This document shows positions 43,376-52,462 of a stretch of 64,000 nt of DNA, one piece after another. The DNA comes from Janthinobacterium fluminis. GTDB taxonomy: Bacteria; Pseudomonadota; Gammaproteobacteria; Burkholderiales; Burkholderiaceae_D. Within the stretch, counting starts at the first letter, position 1. Each line of letters begins with the position of its first letter. Location of the stretch: assembly GCF_028595325.1 (NCBI RefSeq), contig NZ_JAQQXR010000002.1:310001-374000 (forward strand). Reading direction: 5' to 3'. Below the pieces are notes generated by a model. It searched no databases, was not told where the DNA came from, and saw only the letters and a program-made list of their open reading frames with translations. The translations under genes and the position numbers were made by a program.

Positions 43376-44116
43376 TCAGGTGGTGCTGAGCTCGGCGACG
43401 AAGTCGTACATATCGCCGCGGAAGTAGGAGCGGCAAAACTCCACGGCGCGGCCGTCGCGCACAAAACCCAGGCGCTCGACCGACAGGCCGGCGTCGCCCT
43501 CCCTGGCCTGCAGCAGGGTCGCCTGCTCGGCGTTCAGTAGCAGCGCGCTCAGGCGCTGCAGCGCCCGCACCGGGCGGTTGCCGGCCCGCTCCAATGCATC
43601 GTACATCGACACCTCGACGGCTTCCAGCGACGGCAGGCAGGCCGCGACGATGGTCGCGTATTCCAGGCACATGGGAATCTCGTCGGCGTAACGGATGCGG
43701 TGGAAGCGGTACACCGGCGCGCCCGGGCTGAGTCGCAGGCGCAGCGCCTCCTCCGGCGTCACCGTGCCGGCCGAGCGTTTCAGCCAGACGCTGCGCGGCG
43801 TGCGCCCGCGCGCCCGCATGTCCTCGGAGAACGAGGTCAGCTTGGCGAAATTCTTTTCGATCCGCGTGTTGATGAAATTGCCCGAGCCGGGCCGGCGCAC
43901 CAGCAAGCCTTCGCTGACGAGGCCGTCGATGGCCTTGCGCACCGTGATGCGCGACACGGCCAGGTCCGCCGCCAACTGGCGTTCCGCCGGCAGCGCCTCG
44001 TCCGGGCCGAGGATGCGCTTGTCGATTGCCTCGCGCAGCGCGCGCTGCAATTGCTGGTAGAGGGGCAGGCTGCTGCCTTGCCCCAGGCTTTGCATGATGT
44101 GTGCCAGGGATGTCAT
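43376..44116 (-). CDS. GntR-family (UTRA) regulator, NagR/NagQ-like
   Basis: This 246-residue repressor has an N-terminal winged HTH (EALPAERQLAADLAVSRITV and RKAIDGLVSEGLLVRRPGSG) and a C-terminal UTRA effector domain (VYRFHRIRYADEIPMCLEYA). Family members such as NagR/YvoA and DasR bind GlcN-6-P or GlcNAc-6-P and control amino sugar genes. It is divergent from the TonB-dependent receptor genes, and the two receptor genes share matching upstream blocks, which suits it as their regulator. ATG 44116 is chosen, as the longer frame upstream lacks HTH similarity. The effector is inferred from context. Confidence 0.88.
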   Translation of the reverse strand: MTSLAHIMQSLGQGSSLPLYQQLQRALREAIDKRILGPDEALPAERQLAADLAVSRITVRKAIDGLVSEGLLVRRPGSGNFINTRIEKNFAKLTSFSEDMRARGRTPRSVWLKRSAGTVTPEEALRLRLSPGAPVYRFHRIRYADEIPMCLEYATIVAACLPSLEAVEVSMYDALERAGNRPVRALQRLSALLLNAEQATLLQAREGDAGLSVERLGFVRDGRAVEFCRSYFRGDMYDFVAELSTT

Positions 44117-44477
44117 GCCGTCTCCGTTGCGGCGCGTCCGTGCGCGCCTGCTATATGTATAGGGAATGCGTCGCTGGATAATACCAAAAAAGACCGTCGC
44201 AAGACCAATTCCACGGGTTTTATCTATCGCGTGCGCCCTGTCTCGTTTGCCGCGCCACGGGCGGGGGAAAGTGGTCTGTATGTTTGCAGCAACGATATGA
44301 AAAAAATATTCTAACTGGTAGTATTCTGGTATTGGATAGGAGTATATTGGCGTTGAATTGGTTTTGTAGTGGTTGGAATGAAGGATCTGCAGCCCGTCGT
44401 GGAGGCGGCGGGCTGGTAAGAAGATCCATGTTAAAAATGAAATGGTTTCGTCCGAAGCCGACATCTAGGGGGAGTAC
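44117..44477. other. 361-bp divergent control region between gntR and the first receptor gene
   Basis: The region holds no gene. It contains an AT-rich block from about 44281 to 44375 with the conserved control elements listed at 44317-44373. The ribosome site AGGGGGAGTAC lies just before the receptor ATG at 44478. Confidence 0.5.
44317..44373. promoter_or_regulatory. Control block of the first receptor gene, shared with 47271-47327
   Basis: Four sequence blocks recur in the same order and spacing here and upstream of the second receptor: GGTAGT, TGGTAT (10 bp later), GTATATT (25 bp later) and TTGAATTGGTTTTGTA followed by TGGT (36 bp later). The TGGT half-sites suit a GntR-family operator. 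It may also contain the promoter. The regulator is inferred to be the neighbouring GntR protein. Confidence 0.55.
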
Positions 44478-47135
44478 ATGAAACGCAATTTGACACCTGG
44501 CAACGCCGCGTTCACTGCGGCATCGCGCAATTTGACACCGATCGCCACCGCCGTCGCGATCCTCATCGCCGGCGCCGGCTTCGCCCAAGCGCAGGAAGCG
44601 GTACAGCCGACGGCCGTGGTCACCGTCTCGGGCGTGCGCGCCGCGCTGGAGCAGTCGCTGAAACAAAAACGCAACGCCGACTCCGTCGTCGAAGTGGTGA
44701 CGGCCGAGGACATCGGAAAGATGCCCGACCGTAACGTGGCCGACGCGATCCAGCGCCTGCCAGGTGTGAATACGCAATCGTCGGCCGGCGGCGAGGGCGG
44801 CTTCGGCGAAAACGACCGCGTCAGTCTGCGCGGCACCAGCCCCAGCCTGCAGCAAACCCTGTTCAACGGCCACGCCATCAGCACCGGCGACTGGTTCGTG
44901 CTGAACCAGTTCGGCGGCAACGTCGGCCGCAGCAGCAGCTTCTCGCTGCTGCCGTCCGAGCTGGTCAGCTCCGTCGTCGTCAAGAAGAGCGCCACGGCCG
45001 ACCTGGTCGAGGGCGGCGTGTCCGGCGCCATCGACGTGATCACCCGCCGTCCGCTGGAATTCAAGAAGCCGATCACGGTCGAGGGATCGATCCAGGCCGT
45101 CTACAACGACCTGGCGAAAAAAACCGAGCCGCAATTCTCCGCCATGGTCAACTGGAAGAACGACAGCAACACGCTGGGCGTGATGGTGCAGGGCTTCTCG
45201 CAAAAAACCTCGGTGCGCCGCGACGGCCAGGAAATACTCGGCTATACGACCATCCAGCCGACGAGTGCCGCGGCCCAGAAAGACCCCTCGCTGGCCGGCG
45301 TGACGCTGCCGATCTTCATCGGCTCCACCCTGTTCGAGCAAAAGAAAACCCGCGAAGGCGGCGCCTTCGATATCGAGTTCAAGGCGAGCAAGGATTTGAC
45401 GCTGGATGTGAACGGTTTCTACTCGGAACTGAAGGCGCCGCATCAAAACACCAATGTGCTGGCCGCGCCGGGCAATACCATCAACCGTGACGGCGGCGTG
45501 CCCCTGCCCGGCTATGTGGTGCGCAACGGCACCCTGGTCAAGGCCAGTTTCGCCAGCAACTCCGGCGAAGTGGACAATATCTACCGCCCCGACGCCGGCG
45601 GCAAAGCGTACTACCTCGATTTCAACTTCAAGTACCGCGCCACGCCCGACCTGTTCTTCACGGGCAAGGTCGGCAAGACCCACGGCGTCGGTTACGACCG
45701 CAAGGATGTCTATTACCAGAACAACCTCAACGGCGGCATGAGTTACGCCTTGAATGGCATGAGCCCGGCGACCGTGGCCTTCCCGGGCGGCACGCCCGAG
45801 AAGCCGTTCACGACGGCCTGGGCCGGCGGCGGCGAGGCGCAATCCGTTGACAAGGAACAGTACGCCCAGGCCGATGGCGAGCTGCGCGTCGGCAAGGGCA
45901 TCCTCGACGGCGTCAAGTTCGGCGCCCGTGTAACCGACCACAAGCGCAGCGCCGAGCATCCGCTGGAAATGGGCCTGGGCCCCTTGGGGAAAACGAATCC
46001 TGGGCCGGTCTGGAACGGCACCATGTATCCAGGCAATTTCGGCAGCAACCTGGGCGGCAATTTGCCGCACAACTTCTTCCTCTACGACGGCGCCGCGCTG
46101 GCCGCCTGGGCCGCCATTCCCGGCAACCGCCGGACCGACGCAGTGGCCCGGCACAATTGGAAGGATGAATTCAAGCTGCAAGAGAAGACCAGCGCCATCT
46201 ATGGCATGGCCAATCTGGCGGGCGAGGGTTGGAGCGGCAATGCCGGCCTGCGCGCCGTGCGCACCAAGCAGACCTCGACGGTGAACGAGGCCAACGGCCC
46301 GAACGTCGGTTCCGATTTCGGCAGCTACAAGACGGTCGTCTACGAGCGCACCTATACTGACTACCTGCCTAGCGCCAACGTCAAGTTCGACTTGCGCGAC
46401 GACCTCGTCGTGCGTGCCGCGCTTGCCAAAACGGTGGCCCGTCCCGATTACAGCGCCTTGGGTGGCGCCGTGTCGCTGAACGACGACGCATTGAGCGGCA
46501 CCAAGGGCAACGTCTACCTGAACCCGGTCCGTTCCAACAACGCCGAAGCGAGCATCGAGTGGTATTTCGCGCCGAAATCGGCCGTTTCGATGGGCTTGTT
46601 CTATATGGACTTGACGTCGGTGGTGGCGCAGCGCGGCATCACGTCGACCTACCTCAACAGCAAGACGGGCAAAGAGGCTTCCTACGGCATTACCGAGTCG
46701 TACAACACCAAGGGCAAGAACAAGGGTGTCGAGCTGAGCTATCAGCAACCGCTGTTCAACAACTTTGGCGTGCTGCTCAACTACACTTACGCCAACGGTA
46801 AGCTGAACGACGGCGGCGAGTTGTTGAACGCCTCGAAGGACACCTACAATGTGACCGCCTTCTATGAGGACAGCCGCTTCAGCGGGCGTCTGGCCTACAA
46901 CTACCGTTCGGCCTACAAGGCCGGCGTCGACCGCAGCGCCAGCCAGCACGTCGAGGGCAGCGGCGGCCTGGCCGGCTCCTTGAACTACAAGATCAACGAG
47001 AATTTCACGATCACCTTCGACGCCCTGAACTTGACCAACACCACCATTAAAATGTACGCGGACAATAAGGACCAGCCGCGGGCGTTTTACTCGAACGGCC
47101 GGACGTTCTACCTCGGCCTGCGCGGCAAGATGTAA
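44478..47135 (+). CDS. TonB-dependent receptor, probable amino-sugar oligosaccharide uptake (1)
   Basis: This 885-residue outer-membrane barrel has a signal peptide ending about AGFAQA, a plug domain (GVRAALEQSLKQKRNADSVV, GFGENDRVSLRGTSPSLQQT) and a long beta-barrel ending with a C-terminal aromatic signature (YLGLRGKM). It resembles the Xanthomonas/Caulobacter TonB-receptor group often linked to chitin or amino-sugar uptake. The substrate is inferred from the locus. It begins at ATG 44478, with GGGGGAG upstream. The second receptor at 47524 is a close paralogue, and a terminator divides them. Confidence 0.88.
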   Translation: MKRNLTPGNAAFTAASRNLTPIATAVAILIAGAGFAQAQEAVQPTAVVTVSGVRAALEQSLKQKRNADSVVEVVTAEDIGKMPDRNVADAIQRLPGVNTQSSAGGEGGFGENDRVSLRGTSPSLQQTLFNGHAISTGDWFVLNQFGGNVGRSSSFSLLPSELVSSVVVKKSATADLVEGGVSGAIDVITRRPLEFKKPITVEGSIQAVYNDLAKKTEPQFSAMVNWKNDSNTLGVMVQGFSQKTSVRRDGQEILGYTTIQPTSAAAQKDPSLAGVTLPIFIGSTLFEQKKTREGGAFDIEFKASKDLTLDVNGFYSELKAPHQNTNVLAAPGNTINRDGGVPLPGYVVRNGTLVKASFASNSGEVDNIYRPDAGGKAYYLDFNFKYRATPDLFFTGKVGKTHGVGYDRKDVYYQNNLNGGMSYALNGMSPATVAFPGGTPEKPFTTAWAGGGEAQSVDKEQYAQADGELRVGKGILDGVKFGARVTDHKRSAEHPLEMGLGPLGKTNPGPVWNGTMYPGNFGSNLGGNLPHNFFLYDGAALAAWAAIPGNRRTDAVARHNWKDEFKLQEKTSAIYGMANLAGEGWSGNAGLRAVRTKQTSTVNEANGPNVGSDFGSYKTVVYERTYTDYLPSANVKFDLRDDLVVRAALAKTVARPDYSALGGAVSLNDDALSGTKGNVYLNPVRSNNAEASIEWYFAPKSAVSMGLFYMDLTSVVAQRGITSTYLNSKTGKEASYGITESYNTKGKNKGVELSYQQPLFNNFGVLLNYTYANGKLNDGGELLNASKDTYNVTAFYEDSRFSGRLAYNYRSAYKAGVDRSASQHVEGSGGLAGSLNYKINENFTITFDALNLTNTTIKMYADNKDQPRAFYSNGRTFYLGLRGKM

Positions 47136-47193
47136 TCGCACGGGCCGGCGCGCGCGCGGGGGTGCGGGCGCCGGTTCAGATTACTGTTTTGTC

Positions 47194-47229
47194 AGGCAAG
47201 TCCCTTCGCGGGGGCTTGCCTTTTTTTTT
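47194..47229 (+). terminator. Rho-independent terminator of the first receptor gene
   Basis: A stem built on AGGCAAG and CTTGCC, with a TTCG-containing tip, is followed by nine T residues. It is 58 bp after the stop codon of the first receptor. Confidence 0.85.
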
Positions 47230-47270
47230 GTGCGCCAGCGTTGGCAATGCTGCAAAAAAATACATTGATT

Positions 47271-47327
47271 GGTAGTTGTTTGGTATCAAACAAGCGTATA
47301 TTTACCTTGAATTGGTTTTGTATTGGT
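47271..47327. promoter_or_regulatory. Control block of the second receptor gene, shared with 44317-44373
   Basis: The blocks GGTAGT, TGGTAT, GTATATT and TTGAATTGGTTTTGTA occur in the same order and at the same spacing as upstream of the first receptor. The end, TATTGGTCTAGTAA, contains a TGGTCTAG half-site like those of DasR/NagR-type regulators. The remaining bases of 47136-47523 hold only the terminator and the leader. Confidence 0.55.
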
Positions 47328-47523
47328 CTAGTAATTCGGCGCCTGCGCCCATCTCCGGCTTGCGTCGCCAGTCTTTGTTGCTTTGCTGTTTAGTTCGGCG
47401 GATCCGTCACCGGAGCCGCCATTTTTGATCCGCCCGGCGCTGCGCCGGCCGCGCGGCGCTGTTGGGTTTTTATTTCAACATTCCAAGCCCTGCCGTATCA
47501 AAGGGCGATCATGAGGGGACAAA

Positions 47524-50208
47524 ATGAACAGTACATTGACAGCCACTGCGGCGCTGGCTTGGCTGGCCGCGGCGGCCAGCCCCGGCGCGCAGGCGCAGCA
47601 GGCGGCCGCCGGCGCGATCCAGGAAGTGGTGGTGACGGGCATCCGCGCCTCGCTGCAACAGTCGCTCAACCAGAAGCGCAACAGCGATTCCGTGGTCGAC
47701 GTCGTCACGGCCGAGGACATCGGCAAGCTGCCCGACAAGAACGTCGCCGACGCCGTCCAGCGCGTGCCGGGCGTGAATATTTCCTCGGCCTCCGGCGGCG
47801 ACGGCGGGTTTTCCGAAAACGACCGCGTCAGCATACGCGGCACCAGCCCCAGCCTGACCCAGACGCTGATCAACGGCCACGCCGTCGGCACCGGCGACTG
47901 GTTCGTCAGCGACCAGGTCGGCACGGTCGGGCGCAGCGTCAGTTTCGCGCTGCTGCCGGCCGAGATCGTCAGCCGCGTGACGGTGCAAAAAAGCGCCCAG
48001 GCCGATCAGGTCGAGGGCGGCGTGGCCGGCGCCGTCAACATCGAGACGCGCAAGCCGCTCGCCTTCAAGCAGGCGCTGACGGCCGAACTCGCGCTGCAAG
48101 CCATTTACGCCGATTTGCCGGGGCGCACGGACCCCCAGATCAGCGGCCTGGTCAACTGGAAGAACGAGGCCAATTCCCTGGGCGTGCTGCTGCAACTGTT
48201 TTCCCAGACGCGCCACGAGCGCCGCGATGGCCAGGAATTCTTCGGCTACACGCCGATCGCCGCGGGCAGCCCGGCCGCGCTGGCCTACCCCGAGCTGGCC
48301 GGCGTGCTGGCGCCGCAGGGCGTGAACGCGGCGCTGTTCGAGCAGACGCGCAAGCGCCGCGGCGGCAGCATCGACGTCCAGCTCAAGCCGAACGCCGACC
48401 TGATGCTCGACATCAACGGTTTCATCTCGAAGCTGGACGCCGCCAATTACAACCGCAGCTTCTACAGCCAGCCGGCGGCCAACCTGAACGCCGTCGACGC
48501 GGCCGGCAAGCAGGTCGGCAGCGTGCCGTCCCAGTACCTGGTGAGGAACAACACGCTGGTGTCGGCCGTGTTCCCGGCCGCGCCCGCCGGCGCCGCCTAC
48601 AACGCCCAGCTGGCGCCGGCGCTGGTGGACCAGATCTACCGGCCCGGTTCGAGCTCGTCGACCGCCTATGTCGACGTCAACGGCAGTTACCGCGCCAACG
48701 AGCGCCTGCGTTTGTCTGGCAGCGCCGGGTATACGCGCGGCATCGGCGAAACCCCGGTCGACCTCGGTTACTCGGCGGCCCTGGGCGGCACCGGCGTGTC
48801 CTACCAGATGAACGGCCTGTCGCCGGCGCGGCTGAGCTTTCCCGGCCTGGACGTGAGCAAATTCGGCAACGCCGTCTCGGCCGCCGGCTGGGGCTCGAAC
48901 GTGAAGACGCTGGACACGGAGCGCTACGCCCAGGCCGACGCCGAACTCAGCATCGGCAACGGCATCTGGGAGTTGGCCAAGGCCGGCCTGCGCTACGCCG
49001 CCCACCACCGCAACGTCGCGTGGCCGGAAAACCGCAGTTGCCCGCGCTGCGACGGCAGCGCTGCGGCGCCGCTGCCGGTGTGGGACGGCAGCACCTATCC
49101 CGCGAATTACGGCAGCAGCCTCGGCGGCGGCCCCCTGGGCCGCTACTGGCAGCTGAGCCCGGCCGCAGTGCTGGCCTGGGCCAATCAGTACGATAACTCC
49201 GGCGGGCCGAATTCGCGCAACTGGCCGGCCGAGCTGGACGTCAGGGAAAAGAACATGGCCGCCTATGCGATGGTCAACCTGGCCGGCGAGCAGTGGCGCG
49301 GCAATGTCGGCGTGCGCGTCGTGCGCACCCGCCAGACGACGCTGACGAATGTGCCGGGCGGGCCGCATCCCATCGGCCAGAACAACGTCGTCGGCCCGTA
49401 CACGCCGACCGTGGCCGAGCACAGTTACACGGACGTGCTGCCCAGCGCCAACTTCAAATTCGACCTGAGCAAGACCCTGGTGGCGCGCGTCGCCGTCGCC
49501 AAGACGATGGCGCGGGCCGATTACAGCGCGCTGGTGGGGGCCGTCAATCTGAACGACCAGGTGCTGACCGGCTCGGGCGGCAATCCGGACTTGAAGCCGG
49601 TCCGCTCGACCAACTACGACGCCACGCTGGAGTGGTATTTCGCGCCGAAAGCCCTGCTGTCGGTCGGCGCCTTCTATATGGACATGAAGTCGTATGTGAC
49701 CTTCGGCACGGCGTCCGTGGTCTACTACAACAACACCTTCAAGAAGTCCAATACCTACGCGATCCAGTCGCCGACGAATATCGCCGCCAAGAACAAGGGC
49801 GTCGAATTGGGTTACCAGCAGGGCTTGTGGGGCGGCTTCGGCGTCGTCGGCAACTACACCTACACGGACGGCAAGGCGGCCGACGGTTCGCCGGTCGTCG
49901 GCAGCTCGAAGTCGACCTATAACGCGGAAGCCTATTACGAGGACGAACGCTTCAGCGCGCGGCTGGCCTACACCTACCGTTCGAGCTTTTTGACGGGGCT
50001 GTTCAGCAGTTCGCCGCAGCACGTGAACGGGGTCGGCAATCTGGCCGCTTCGCTCAATTACAAGATCAACGAGCGCTTTTCGCTGACCTTCGACGCGCTG
50101 AACTTGAACAACGCCGTGCTGAAATCCTACGGCGCCAGCCGCGACCAGCCGATCGCCCTGTACGCCAACGGCCGCCAGTATTATTTCGGCTTGCGCGCCA
50201 AGCTGTAG
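47524..50208 (+). CDS. TonB-dependent receptor, probable amino-sugar oligosaccharide uptake (2)
   Basis: This 894-residue receptor is a paralogue of the one at 44478, with the same plug motif (GGDGGFSENDRVSIRGTSPS) and barrel ending (YYFGLRAKL). Its signal peptide is MNSTLTATAALAWLAAAASP. It has a Cys pair (CPRC) that the first receptor seems to lack. Having two related receptors suggests uptake of chitooligosaccharides or muropeptides of different size, but the substrates are inferred. It starts at ATG 47524, preceded by GAGGGGACAAA, and has its own control block. The NagX gene follows 60 bp later. Confidence 0.88.
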   Translation: MNSTLTATAALAWLAAAASPGAQAQQAAAGAIQEVVVTGIRASLQQSLNQKRNSDSVVDVVTAEDIGKLPDKNVADAVQRVPGVNISSASGGDGGFSENDRVSIRGTSPSLTQTLINGHAVGTGDWFVSDQVGTVGRSVSFALLPAEIVSRVTVQKSAQADQVEGGVAGAVNIETRKPLAFKQALTAELALQAIYADLPGRTDPQISGLVNWKNEANSLGVLLQLFSQTRHERRDGQEFFGYTPIAAGSPAALAYPELAGVLAPQGVNAALFEQTRKRRGGSIDVQLKPNADLMLDINGFISKLDAANYNRSFYSQPAANLNAVDAAGKQVGSVPSQYLVRNNTLVSAVFPAAPAGAAYNAQLAPALVDQIYRPGSSSSTAYVDVNGSYRANERLRLSGSAGYTRGIGETPVDLGYSAALGGTGVSYQMNGLSPARLSFPGLDVSKFGNAVSAAGWGSNVKTLDTERYAQADAELSIGNGIWELAKAGLRYAAHHRNVAWPENRSCPRCDGSAAAPLPVWDGSTYPANYGSSLGGGPLGRYWQLSPAAVLAWANQYDNSGGPNSRNWPAELDVREKNMAAYAMVNLAGEQWRGNVGVRVVRTRQTTLTNVPGGPHPIGQNNVVGPYTPTVAEHSYTDVLPSANFKFDLSKTLVARVAVAKTMARADYSALVGAVNLNDQVLTGSGGNPDLKPVRSTNYDATLEWYFAPKALLSVGAFYMDMKSYVTFGTASVVYYNNTFKKSNTYAIQSPTNIAAKNKGVELGYQQGLWGGFGVVGNYTYTDGKAADGSPVVGSSKSTYNAEAYYEDERFSARLAYTYRSSFLTGLFSSSPQHVNGVGNLAASLNYKINERFSLTFDALNLNNAVLKSYGASRDQPIALYANGRQYYFGLRAKL

Positions 50209-50268
50209 CATGCGCCGCCGTCGCCAAGCCGGGCCGCGACGGCAGCCATTTTTTCAAGATTGCATACG

Positions 50269-51435
50269 ATGAATTCTATTGTTGAACAAACGGGCGCGGC
50301 CCCCCGCGCCGCCGATGCAAGGGCGCCGGCCGCCCGGCGTTATCTGTCGCTCGACGTCTTGCGCGGCTTGACCGTCACCTTGATGATCATCGTCAACACG
50401 CCGGGCAGTGAAACGGGCAGTTATGCGCCGCTGCTGCACGCGCTCTGGCACGGCTTCACGCCGACGGACTGGGTCTTCCCCACCTTCCTGTTTGTGGTCG
50501 GCAACGCGCTCAGCTTCGCCTTGCCGAAATACGCGGCGCTGGGCGACGCCGCCGTCTGCGCCAGGATAGGGCGGCGCGCGGCGACCATTTTCGCGCTCGG
50601 TTTCCTGCTGTACTGGTTCCCGTTCTTCAAACCCGACGCCGCCGGCGCCTGGGCGCTGGCGCCGCTGGCGTCGACGCGGATTCCCGGCGTGCTGCAGCGC
50701 ATCGCGCTGTGCTTCGCGCTGGCGGCGCTGATTTTGCATTTCTGGAAGGCCCGTGGCGCCTGGCTTTTTTGCGCGCTGGCGCTGCTGGGCCACTGGTTTG
50801 CCCTGGCCCAGTTCGGCGACTACACGCTGGCCGGCAATGCCGGCCTGAAGCTGGACTTGTGGCTGCTCGGCGAGCGCCACTTGTACCATGGCGAGGGCAT
50901 CGCCTTCGACCCGGAAGGCGTGCTCGGCACCTTGCCCGCCACCGTCAACGTCATTGCCGGCTACTTCGCCGGCCGCTTGATCCAGGCGCGCGGTCCGGCT
51001 TACGCCAGCATCGTCCGCTTGCTGTTGGCCGGCCTCGCCTGCATTGCGCTGGGCCTGTGCTGGAGCAGCGTTTTACCGATCAACAAGAAGCTGTGGACCG
51101 GTTCGTATGTCTTGTACACGGTCGGCCTGGACCTGCTGGTGTTGCCGCTGCTGATATTCGTGATCGAACTGAGGAAGCTGACGCGCTGGACGTATTTCTT
51201 CGAGGTCTTCGGCAAGAATACCCTGTTCATCTACCTGCTCTCCGAAGTCGCCGTCGTCATCCTGTTCACCGTGCGGGTGGAGGGGCAGAGCGGCTATGCC
51301 TACTTGTACGGCAAGGTGTTCCAGGGTTTGGCCAGTCCGGCCAACAGCTCGCTGCTGTTCGCCGTCGCCTTCATGCTGGCGTGCTGGCTGGTGGCGTATG
51401 CGCTGGACCGCGCCAGAATATATATCAAGGTCTAG
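50269..51435 (+). CDS. NagX-like (DUF5009/HGSNAT-type) membrane acetyltransferase (1)
   Basis: This 388-residue protein has about ten membrane segments and the opening SLDVLRGLTVTLMIIVNTPG of the family that includes NagX and human heparan-alpha-glucosaminide N-acetyltransferase. It may acetylate glucosamine or move acetyl groups across the inner membrane; its reaction in bacteria is not proven. It is directly downstream of the second receptor, as nagX often is in amino-sugar loci. A distant paralogue, possibly with a divided role, lies at 52459. ATG 50269 is chosen from two adjacent candidates. Confidence 0.82.
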   Translation: MNSIVEQTGAAPRAADARAPAARRYLSLDVLRGLTVTLMIIVNTPGSETGSYAPLLHALWHGFTPTDWVFPTFLFVVGNALSFALPKYAALGDAAVCARIGRRAATIFALGFLLYWFPFFKPDAAGAWALAPLASTRIPGVLQRIALCFALAALILHFWKARGAWLFCALALLGHWFALAQFGDYTLAGNAGLKLDLWLLGERHLYHGEGIAFDPEGVLGTLPATVNVIAGYFAGRLIQARGPAYASIVRLLLAGLACIALGLCWSSVLPINKKLWTGSYVLYTVGLDLLVLPLLIFVIELRKLTRWTYFFEVFGKNTLFIYLLSEVAVVILFTVRVEGQSGYAYLYGKVFQGLASPANSSLLFAVAFMLACWLVAYALDRARIYIKV

Positions 51436-51496
51436 TGCTTTGCAGCGCGCTTGCGCCAAACGGCAACGGCGCGCCAGCGTCCCGCTACACTGGGCC

Positions 51497-52462
51497 ATGG
51501 CCACGCTACGCGATGATTACGATATTCCATGGAAGGATGCGTTGACGCGGTATTTTCCCGCGTTCATGGCGTTTTACTTTCCCCGGGCGCACGCGGCCAT
51601 CGACTGGCGCGCTCCCACCGTGTTTCTTGAGACGGAATTGGCGCAACTGGCGCGCGACGCCATGCTGGGGCGGCGCATGGCCGACAAGCTGGTGCAAGTG
51701 ACGCTGCACGGCGGTGCCGTCGAGTGGGTGCTGCTGCATCTGGAGGTGCAGGGCCGGCGCGAGGGCGGTTTCGCCGAGCGCATGTTCACCTACAATTATC
51801 GTATCTGGGACCGTTACCGCCGCCCCGTCGCCAGCCTGGCTTTGCTGGCCGACGGCAGCCGTAGCTGGAAGCCCGACAGCTTCGGCTACCGGCTGCTCGG
51901 CAGCAGCATGCGGCTGAGTTTCCCGGTGGTCAAGTTGAGCGCCTATGCCGACAGGGTCGAGCAGTTGCTGCTCGATGACAATCCCTTCGGGCTGGTGACC
52001 GCCGCCCATTTGTTGACCCGGCAAACCAAGGGCGACAGCCGGCGGCGCCGCGCGGAAAAACGCCGCCTCGTCATGCTGCTGTTTCAGCGGAATTGGGACA
52101 AACGACGTATCATCGACTTCCTCAACGTCATAGACTGGATGATGCGTTTACCGGCAGAATTGGAGCGCGCGCTGTGGAACGATATCCGGGTAATGGAAAG
52201 GAGCGACGCGATGCCTTACATGAGCATGTTCGAGCGCATGTTGCGCGACGAGGGACGCCAGGAGGGGCGCCAGGAAGGATGGCGCGAAGGCCGCCAGGAA
52301 GGTTTGCAGAGCATTCTGGCGGCGCTGCTGGAAGAGCGTTTCGGCCCCTTGCCGTCCGAGGTGCGGGAGCGCCTGGCGGGTGCCGACGGCGAGCAGATGC
52401 TGTGCTGGGCCAAGGCCGTGTTGGCCGCGCCGACCTTGAGCGCGGTGTTCCGCCAGCCCTAA
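51497..52462 (+). CDS. Rpn-family nuclease/putative transposase with DUF4351-like end
   Basis: This 321-residue protein resembles the Rpn (recombination-promoting nuclease) or YhgA-like family of the PD-(D/E)XK superfamily, with VEWVLLHLEVQGRREGGFAE holding the E-x-Q active-site pair. Repeats of EGRQ (REGRQEG) form a linker before a C-terminal LLEERFGPLPSEVRERL similar to DUF4351. Related proteins are linked to mobile DNA, but no transposon ends were found. Its insertion in an amino-sugar locus looks unrelated to sugar use. The ATG is at 51497. Its end overlaps the convergent nagX2 stop by 4 bp. Confidence 0.78.
   Translation: MATLRDDYDIPWKDALTRYFPAFMAFYFPRAHAAIDWRAPTVFLETELAQLARDAMLGRRMADKLVQVTLHGGAVEWVLLHLEVQGRREGGFAERMFTYNYRIWDRYRRPVASLALLADGSRSWKPDSFGYRLLGSSMRLSFPVVKLSAYADRVEQLLLDDNPFGLVTAAHLLTRQTKGDSRRRRAEKRRLVMLLFQRNWDKRRIIDFLNVIDWMMRLPAELERALWNDIRVMERSDAMPYMSMFERMLRDEGRQEGRQEGWREGRQEGLQSILAALLEERFGPLPSEVRERLAGADGEQMLCWAKAVLAAPTLSAVFRQP

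Noticed and set aside
51497-52462. The Rpn gene as part of an insertion sequence
   Set aside because: No terminal inverted repeats or target duplications could be found beside it, and its 3' end overlaps a resident gene.
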